DNA from: Saccopteryx bilineata
Taxonomy: Eukaryota; Chordata; Mammalia; Chiroptera; Emballonuridae
Direction: 5' to 3'
DNA length: 64,000 bases
NCBI RefSeq assembly: GCF_036850765.1
Contig: NC_089492.1
Span: 201,530,276 to 201,594,275, forward strand
The notes beneath the pieces are model-generated. The model had not been told where the DNA came from, made no database searches, and saw only the letters and a list, made by a program, of their open reading frames with translations. Numbering within the stretch: the stretch's first letter is position 1; every line of letters starts with the position of its first letter. Shown here piece after piece: positions 58,094 to 64,000 of the stretch. The position numbers and the translations under genes were made by a program.

Positions 58094-58147
58094 TCACATG
58101 CAGGTTCGCGTTGGATTAGGACAGTCGGCAAAGAAACAGCAGAGCCA
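58060..58147 (-). mobile_element. 5' LTR remnant of the compact ERV (U5 side only)
   Basis: It aligns with the last ~90 bases of the 3' LTR (AAGCCAGGAGCCACCATCGT on the plus strand) with an extra AATA after TGTA. It stops at AGAGCCA, directly against the host duplication. U3 and most of R are missing. Confidence 0.85.
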
Positions 58148-59498
58148 AACACATAAACAAAGTGAAGGATAAAAATCACATGATCATATATATTAATAAA
58201 TGCAGAAAAAGTGTTCAGTAAAATCCACCCTCACTTATGATCAAAACTCTCAGCAAAGTAGGAATACAGGAAACATACCTCAACATAATACAGACCATTT
58301 ATAACAAACCAACATTCAACATCATACTCAATGAGCAAAAATTAAAGGCAATCCCCTTAAGATCAGGAACAAGGCAGGGGTGCCACTCTTATTCAACATA
58401 GAAACCATAAAAATCTTGGATGAAAACATAAGCAGTAAACTCTCCGATATCTCTCTTAGCAATATTTTTGCCAATATATCTCTGCTGGCAAGTGAAATAA
58501 AGGACAAAATAAACAAAAGGGACTATTGTTTATTAGACTAAAAAGCTTTTACACAGCAAAAGACACCATTAACAAATTAAAAAGACAATTCACTCAATGG
58601 AAGAACGTATTCGCTGATACATTTGTTAATAACCAAAATTTATAAAGAACTTCTAAAACTCAACACCAGGAAGGTAAACAATCCAATTTAAAAATGTGCA
58701 GAGGACCTGAATAGACATTTCTCCAAAGAGCAATACAGATGGCCATCAGGCATATGAAAAAATGCTCAATGTCACTAGTCATTAGAGAAATGCAAATTAA
58801 AACCACAATGAGTTACCACCTCATACCTGTCAGAATGGCTTTCATTTGTTAATCAACACACAAGTGCTGGTGAATGTGTGGAAAAAAGGGAACTCTCCTA
58901 CACTGCTGGTGGGAATGCAGACTTGTACAGCCACTGTGGAAAACAGTATGACTTTCCTCAAAAAATTAAAAATGGAACTGCCTTATGACCCAGCTATCCC
59001 ACTTCTAGCAATATATCCTAAGAATCCCAAAACACTAACTCAAAAGAAGAAATGCACCTTGTGTTTATTTCAGCGTTGTTTACAATAGCCAAGACCTAGA
59101 ATTAGTCCAAGTGTTTGACAGTGGACGAGTGGATAAAAAAGCTTTGGTACATATACACTATGGAATACTATGCAGCCTTAAAAAAGAAGGAAATCTTACC
59201 TTTTGTGACAGCATGGATGGACCTGGAGATAATTATGCTAAGTGAAATAAGCCAGTCAGAAAAAGATAAGTACCATATGATTTCACTCATATGTAGAATC
59301 TAGTGAACAAAGTGAATTAATGAGCAAAATCGAGACAGACTCATACATAGAGAGCAGGCTGACAGCTGTTGAGGGACAAGGCTGGGTGAGGGAAGTGGAG
59401 GGATTGAGCAAAAAAGGACAAAAAAAAATCCCATGAACATGGTCAACAGTGTGGTGATTATGGGGGAAGGAAAGAGTTGTAAGAAGGTATCGGGGATA

Positions 59499-59703
59499 GG
59501 CCTGACCTGTGGTGGCGCAGTGGATAAAGCGTCGACCTGGAAATGCTGAGGTCACTGGTTCGAAACCCTGGGCTTGTCTGGTCAAGGCACATATGGGAGT
59601 TGATGCTTCCAGTTCCTCCCCCCTTCTCTCTCTCTGTCTCTCCTCTCTGTCTCTCCCTCTCCTCTCTAAAATGAATAAATAAAAAATAAAAAATAAAAAA
59701 AAA
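59499..59703 (+). mobile_element. ~200-bp SINE in L1 copy 4 3' UTR
   Basis: CCTGACCTGTGGTGGCGCAG head, B-box region GGTTCGAAACC and A-rich tail. An 18-bp duplication AAGAAGGTATCGGGGATA flanks it (59481-59498 and 59704-59721). Confidence 0.95.
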
Positions 59704-59860
59704 AAGAAGGTATCGGGGATAAATGGTGATGGACAAAGACTTGACTTGGGAGTTGAATACATAGTACAATGTACAGAGGTATATGATAGAATTGGGCTCC
59801 TGAAACTAAACCTGTATAACTAGGTTAACCAATGTTACCCCAATAAATGCCATTAAAAAA

Positions 59861-60428
59861 AAGAAAGCTATTGACTATAAGTTTGCTTTCTAATGATGGT
59901 GTTGGTAATTCCAAAAAAACAACTATAACTATAAACCTCACCTCAAGGTGCCAGGGCTGGGATTCAGCTCCTCCTTTCAGGCTGGAGGGCAAAGGGGTAG
60001 AGATGAAGGGAGCCAGTTCCCTGAGTGGAAGGGTGTCAGCAGGAGTGCTCCTGGGGGCCCACTTAGGGCAAAGTGTTGGCCCACCAATGCCAAACAGACA
60101 AGCTGGGGCCCACGGCTCTGCAGCACAGCTTCCAGAAATCTCTTGAAATATTTAAATATCTCCATGGGCCAAAGAGACCTTATTTAAGAGCCGTGTCATG
60201 TCCAATGGTAAGCAAACTCCTGCTTGGCTTCGGGGTCCATTTCAACATTCCAGAGCACTGCTTCATCCCTAGTGGTGGTGAAAGCCACATTCTTACAGAC
60301 CCTTCTCTTTAGGAAGGAAATATCGTCTGTCAAAGAATCTGGATTTCCAAATACCCACCTGACTGCTCCTGCAATCTCCTATTTCATGGACCTCAGGATG
60401 CTGCCCAAAAAACGAGTGAAAGACTTTC
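59861..60428. other. Unassigned spacer
   Basis: Lies between the L1 copy 4 tail and the LTR at 60429. A T/A-rich TTTAAATATC near 60150 is the only TATA-like motif noticed. No gene recognised. Confidence 0.4.
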
Positions 60429-60785
60429 TGTAAGGTTGGTGGATAATGGAGGATGGTCACGTGGGGAACTCAGACCTGCCCACTTTGGCTAGGACCGCCC
60501 ACAATCAAGCCCACCAAAGGAAGCTTCCCAGGAACCATTTGGAAAGAAGCGATCATCTGCCAGCCAGTGAAATTTCACCACGTCATAGTAGCTCCACTTC
60601 CCTAGAGGGACCCTTTAAATATCTCCCATGCGGTTTAATCTTTGCAACTTCCCTAGCCTCCATCTTTCTTTCCTCGGGGCCAGGGAACCTTGCCAGGTGG
60701 GATGTGTGCTCTGTACTCAATAAAGCCGTTTGCTATTCCACACTCTGTGGCTCTGGCCCGTTCCTTCTCGGAAAAATACCTTACA
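60429..60785 (+). mobile_element. Solo LTR, 357 bp
   Basis: TGTAAGG...CCTTACA with a perfect 5-bp duplication CTTTC (60424-60428 and 60786-60790). There is a TTTAAATA box near 60614-60621 and AATAAA at 60719-60724, followed by a ~60-base U5. No internal sequence is attached. Confidence 0.9.
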
Positions 60786-61114
60786 CTTTCAAGTCTTTGA
60801 ACCCTAGTTACCTAAGTAACGAATATTGAATGAGATGTTGCCCTAAAGGCCAGTTCTCCTGACCTCTCCTTTATTTTCCCTTGGTCTCTTTAACATTCTC
60901 CTACTGCAGCACCTTCATATGTCTTCTCCTTGAAGTCCCCTGTCTAACCAAGCTCCACCTCATGCCAAGACTCACTCCCTCTATAAAATCCTTCTTTGCC
61001 ACCATGTTCACACAGAGACACTCTGATGGTAGATGTTGGTTATTGCTTGGTTAGAACTAACCAAATTGCTGCAATCCATGAACAGCACACACATTCCCTT
61101 AGGCTCCCTTCTTC

Positions 61115-61286
61115 ATGATGCCTGTACTTTGGCCATAGGGCCAACTTCACCAGTTCCCAATTTTGACCCTTTTACTAAAAAATGGGCTTAGATTGGTTCC
61201 TGGCAGGATGTGTGCCTCCTCAGCTTTATAGGTGCCCTTCTAAAATTCAGAGATATGCTGTTAACCTCCCGGCTGGGTTAGGATCT
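61115..61286 (+). repeat. Direct repeat, copy 1
   Basis: About 172 bp (ATGATGCCTGTACTTTGGCC ... GGCTGGGTTAGGATCT) is repeated in the same orientation at 62415-62588 with roughly a dozen differences. The flanks differ, so the edges are sharp. Confidence 0.85.
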
Positions 61287-62414
61287 TCCACCTCAGTCTG
61301 AATATTCCTGCCACTGTGTCCCTCCAGGCAAGGAAGTGGCCCTCTCAGCACCTAGATTCCCCTCCTTGTGAAATGCTTCCTGCTGTCTATAGTTTTTTTT
61401 TTATAATACTTGAACTGTTAAAGTGGAAAACACTCCCTGTTGTAAGCATTAATCACAGTCATCTCATAGGGAAAACCTATATATGTGTATGTGTGTATTT
61501 GGCCACACTCCCTGGCCACCTGGTGGTGTTGGTCTCAGTTGAACAATCACTCATTGTTAGACTACTGTTAACATTAGAATTGGGTTTCTTCTTCCCCTTC
61601 TGGGTCCAGTGAAGTTGTTAACTTATTCTCTCTGTGCATCTACTGCAGGAGTTCTCAAGTACCTGTATCATTCCCATCAGGAAGGTTTTCTTCTTTGTTT
61701 TCACCAAAGAGAACCCTAATCCTTTCAACAGCCATCTGCTTTCCCTGCTGAACCCAGATGTGAGGGTGTTACAGGGAATGCTCACCCCCTAGCACCTGTG
61801 TTTGAGCTATGCCTGTTTTATAAACGGGGGTGGGGGTGGGGGGTGTACCAAGGTACCTGTAGTGGCTTGTCTTCCAGCCTCCCTTTCCAGGGCTGGCGTC
61901 CCTGCTGTTTACTCTGAGAGTGTTCGCTGCACGTGCCCTTCTGTGTTGTTTCTGCCAATGAGGCTTTGTTTCCACGTCTTTATAGTGTGTCATGCCTCCC
62001 TTCAGAATTCCCCTCTCCGGTATCAACAGCAAAGACGTTATGAAAGAAGGTGAACAAATCACAAGAGACATAGTGTGATGATGTGTTCTTCCCTGTTCAA
62101 ATGTCATTGTCCCATTGAACACAGGGCCCCCGAACCCACCCCCACTTTGTTCTTCCAGTCCTTGCTTTCCCTGTCCCATGTGTCTGCTCACAGCAGGTCA
62201 CCTCAGTGCTGTCTACACTTATCTACACAACTTCAGAACAACATAAACTATAAGGAACAGTGTGAATAGTTTAAATAGGGATCAAACTCAGAAACAAAAC
62301 ATAGGACCCCAGACTGGACTGATCTCTAACGAGTGAACAAGCCAGATGCACTGAGTTCACTTGTCAGATCATTAAAGGGTAGTCAGTGAGGAGATATGTT
62401 CTCTGTAAGTCAGT

Positions 62415-62588
62415 ATGATGCCTATACTTCGGCCATAGGGCCAACTTCACCAGTTCCCAGTTTTTACCCTTTTACTAAAAAAATGGGTTTAGAATGGTTC
62501 CTGGGCAGGATGTGTGCCTCCTTGGCTTTATAAGTGCCGTTCTAAAATTCAGAGATATGCTGTTAATCTCCTGGCTGGGTTAGGATCT
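62415..62588 (+). repeat. Direct repeat, copy 2
   Basis: Second copy of the 61115-61286 segment, 1.3 kb downstream in the same orientation. It is either a local duplication or two copies of an interspersed repeat I do not recognise. Confidence 0.85.
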
Positions 62589-62999
62589 CTCTGAATATGG
62601 ACTGCATATTGGCAAAAATGAGTGAGCCAAACCTTAAATCAGCATATCAAATTGCTGAACTGAACCAATAGCATTTAGCTCAAGTCTGACCACAGAAAAG
62701 GCTCTTCCAGGGTAATGTGGGTGTTGTGCCTTCTTCCTGAGGAAAGAGGCAGAGCAGCAGCCTTCCCTGCAGATGCTGTCTGCTGGCTTCCTGGGGGCGG
62801 GGGGGGGGGGGGGCCCGATTTAGTACTATCTAAGACCAATACTGTCAAGATGTGCTAAAACACTTCACTAACTCCAAGGTTGTAATCAATGTCCCTGGAC
62901 AAATATAGCTCCCAAAACCCTTTTACTAAGCTGAAATTCCATTTAAAACCCAGCCAAGTGCTGGCTCTCTGCTTCCCACACCCGCACAGCAATGTGTAA

Positions 63000-63225
63000 G
63001 TGTATCATGAGCACTTAGCTAAGGCTTGCCCTGTGCGTCCAGTTCAGACCTTGACTCTGCACTGGGTACAAGTACTCCCCATTTCAGATGGGGAAACCAA
63101 GTCACTGAGCAGTTATGTAACTTGCCAGAGGGTGTTCAGCCAGAAAGGCACAGAGAAGGAATTTGAATCCCAGCATTGACTTCCTAGATCACGCCTTTGA
63201 CCATTATACTACTCTGCCTCCCTTC
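63000..63225 (-). repeat. MIR SINE (ancient mammalian)
   Basis: Reverse-complement MIR: CATTTCAGATGGGGAAACCA, then TATGTAACTTGCCAGAGG, then GAATTTGAATCCCAG and ACCATTATACTACTCTGCC at the end. Confidence 0.8.
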
Positions 63226-64000
63226 AACAAATAGCTTCTAATCCAGAGCATGTGCTTCTGTGATAACAACCACATGTTTGAAGTGCATTTTTCACTCAGT
63301 ATCCTTTTCCACGTGCAAACACTGTTCTGGTACTAGGACCATAGTGAGCAAAGACTCACTGTCCTTATAGATTGACATAGGTTTATTGGGAGAGAAATGT
63401 AAGCAAACAAGTCAGTGTTTAACTCTGCGTGTATGATAGTGTGAGGCTTGGGAGCTGGATTGAGGTCCTGGAGGGCCTCTCAGAAGAAGTGACATCATAG
63501 CTGAGCCAGTGCCTAAAGGAGAAATTACAGTTACTATTGAATAGTTAACGGGAAAGAAGTGTAGTCCAGGCAAAAGGACACGAAAGTGCTGAGGCCCTGT
63601 GGCAGGAGGGGCACAGCTGGAGAGCCGGGCAGGAATGGGAGAAGGTGTGCATGGTAATGGTGCACAGGAAGGGCCAGATCTTGTGGTTCAGTAGAAGCAG
63701 AGGAAAGAGCACTGGGGCAAAGGAAGCCTTTGAAGGGGTTTCCTCAGGAGGGTGCGTGGAGAGTAGGATGACAGGATCCTTTTGGAAGAAGACTGCTCTG
63801 ACTACAGGACAAATGTGGACCGGGCGCTTCAGAGCACAGGGGTAGCAGGTGGCAAAAGCAGTCCAAGCAGGCTGTTCTGAGGGGATAAGGCCTTGTTAAG
63901 TGATTTTGCAGACACTTTGATGCCTTCTACCCTGCTGTGATAACCTCCAAGTCCTAGGTCTGTTAGCTAAGGGAAGTTACTTTCTACCTTTGGAAATAAA

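Larger units (their letters stand above)
56102..58147 (-). mobile_element. Compact ERV with tRNA-Ser PBS and no visible gag/pol/env
   Basis: On the minus strand the order is a short 5' LTR piece (58147-58060), a 2-base gap, a primer-binding site (58057-58038), about 1.07 kb of internal sequence with one long open frame, and a complete family-B 3' LTR (56993-56102). The site lies in L1 copy 4 ORF2; the L1 reading resumes after the element. The flanks ACCAC (56097-56101) and AACAC (58148-58152) are a probable 5-bp duplication with one change. The internal part is far too short for a retrovirus, and no gag, protease, polymerase or envelope motif is visible. It would have to be moved by proteins supplied by another element. 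Confidence 0.8.
51414..59860 (+). mobile_element. L1 copy 4, older, heavily nested
   Basis: ORF1 remnants (51430-53420, ending LLQEMLKGLH), ORF2 remnants (53480-59303, ending near MDLEIIMLSEISQSEKDKYHMIS) and a 3' UTR with AATAAATGCC and an A-tail. ORF2 jumps from the early reverse transcriptase (near 58380) to the region after it (KILDENISSKL, near 58410), a loss of roughly 1.2 kb relative to copy 2. It hosts seven SINEs and the ERV at 56102. Confidence 0.85.
60786..64000. other. Intergenic DNA, mostly unique
   Basis: Contains the duplicated segment listed separately, a MIR, a G-run (62797-62813), a G/T-rich run at 61826-61847 and a TGTGTA run near 61484. The 63290-63620 stretch resembles a conserved-type old mammalian repeat (AGAAGTGACATCATAGCTGAG, AAGTGCTGAGGCCCTG), but I cannot name it safely. 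No gene seen. Confidence 0.45.

Overview
This is mammalian nuclear DNA, almost certainly from a bat. The evidence is the set of tRNA-derived SINEs with GGCCCTGGCC-type and CCTGACCTGTGGTGGC-type heads, which resemble bat SINEs such as those of horseshoe and sheath-tailed bats. A bat-type L1 lineage, old MIRs, several LTR families and cut-and-paste DNA transposons are also present. Species and family cannot be fixed by eye.

Only one cellular gene is visible. Exon 1 of SH3RF3 (POSH2, a RING/SH3 E3 ligase) lies on the minus strand at 2889-3431. It has a clean splice donor, and bases 1-2888 are the start of intron 1. A CpG island (about 2880-4790) covers the exon and its promoter and ends abruptly at a 594-bp Tc1/mariner-type transposon. 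Everything to the right (about 59 kb) looks like upstream intergenic DNA built by successive transposon insertions.

Layout: 5850-9290 is a decayed gamma-type (ERV1) provirus on the minus strand, with a betaretrovirus-like (ERV2) integrase remnant beside it (9445-9910). 10-18 kb is mostly unique, with MIRs and a long polypurine tract. 18.8-26.8 kb is a near full-length L1 interrupted by two SINEs and a retroposed segment I cannot classify. 28.2-35.0 kb is a second, younger L1 with an intact ORF1 and a broken ORF2. 37.8-42.5 kb and 51.4-59.9 kb are two older L1s crowded with nested insertions. 42.7-50 kb holds solo LTRs, several with readable target-site duplications.

The most unusual object is a compact minus-strand ERV (56102-58147). 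It has a tRNA-Ser primer-binding site and about 1.07 kb of internal sequence. No gag, pol or env is visible. Instead it carries one long open frame predicting a membrane segment plus a long acidic coiled coil. Its LTR family occurs four more times within 12 kb, and its 3' LTR carries a SPIN-like hAT element with a perfect 8-bp target-site duplication. No functional RNA gene or CRISPR array was found. The perfect tRNA-like folds in the window are SINE heads.
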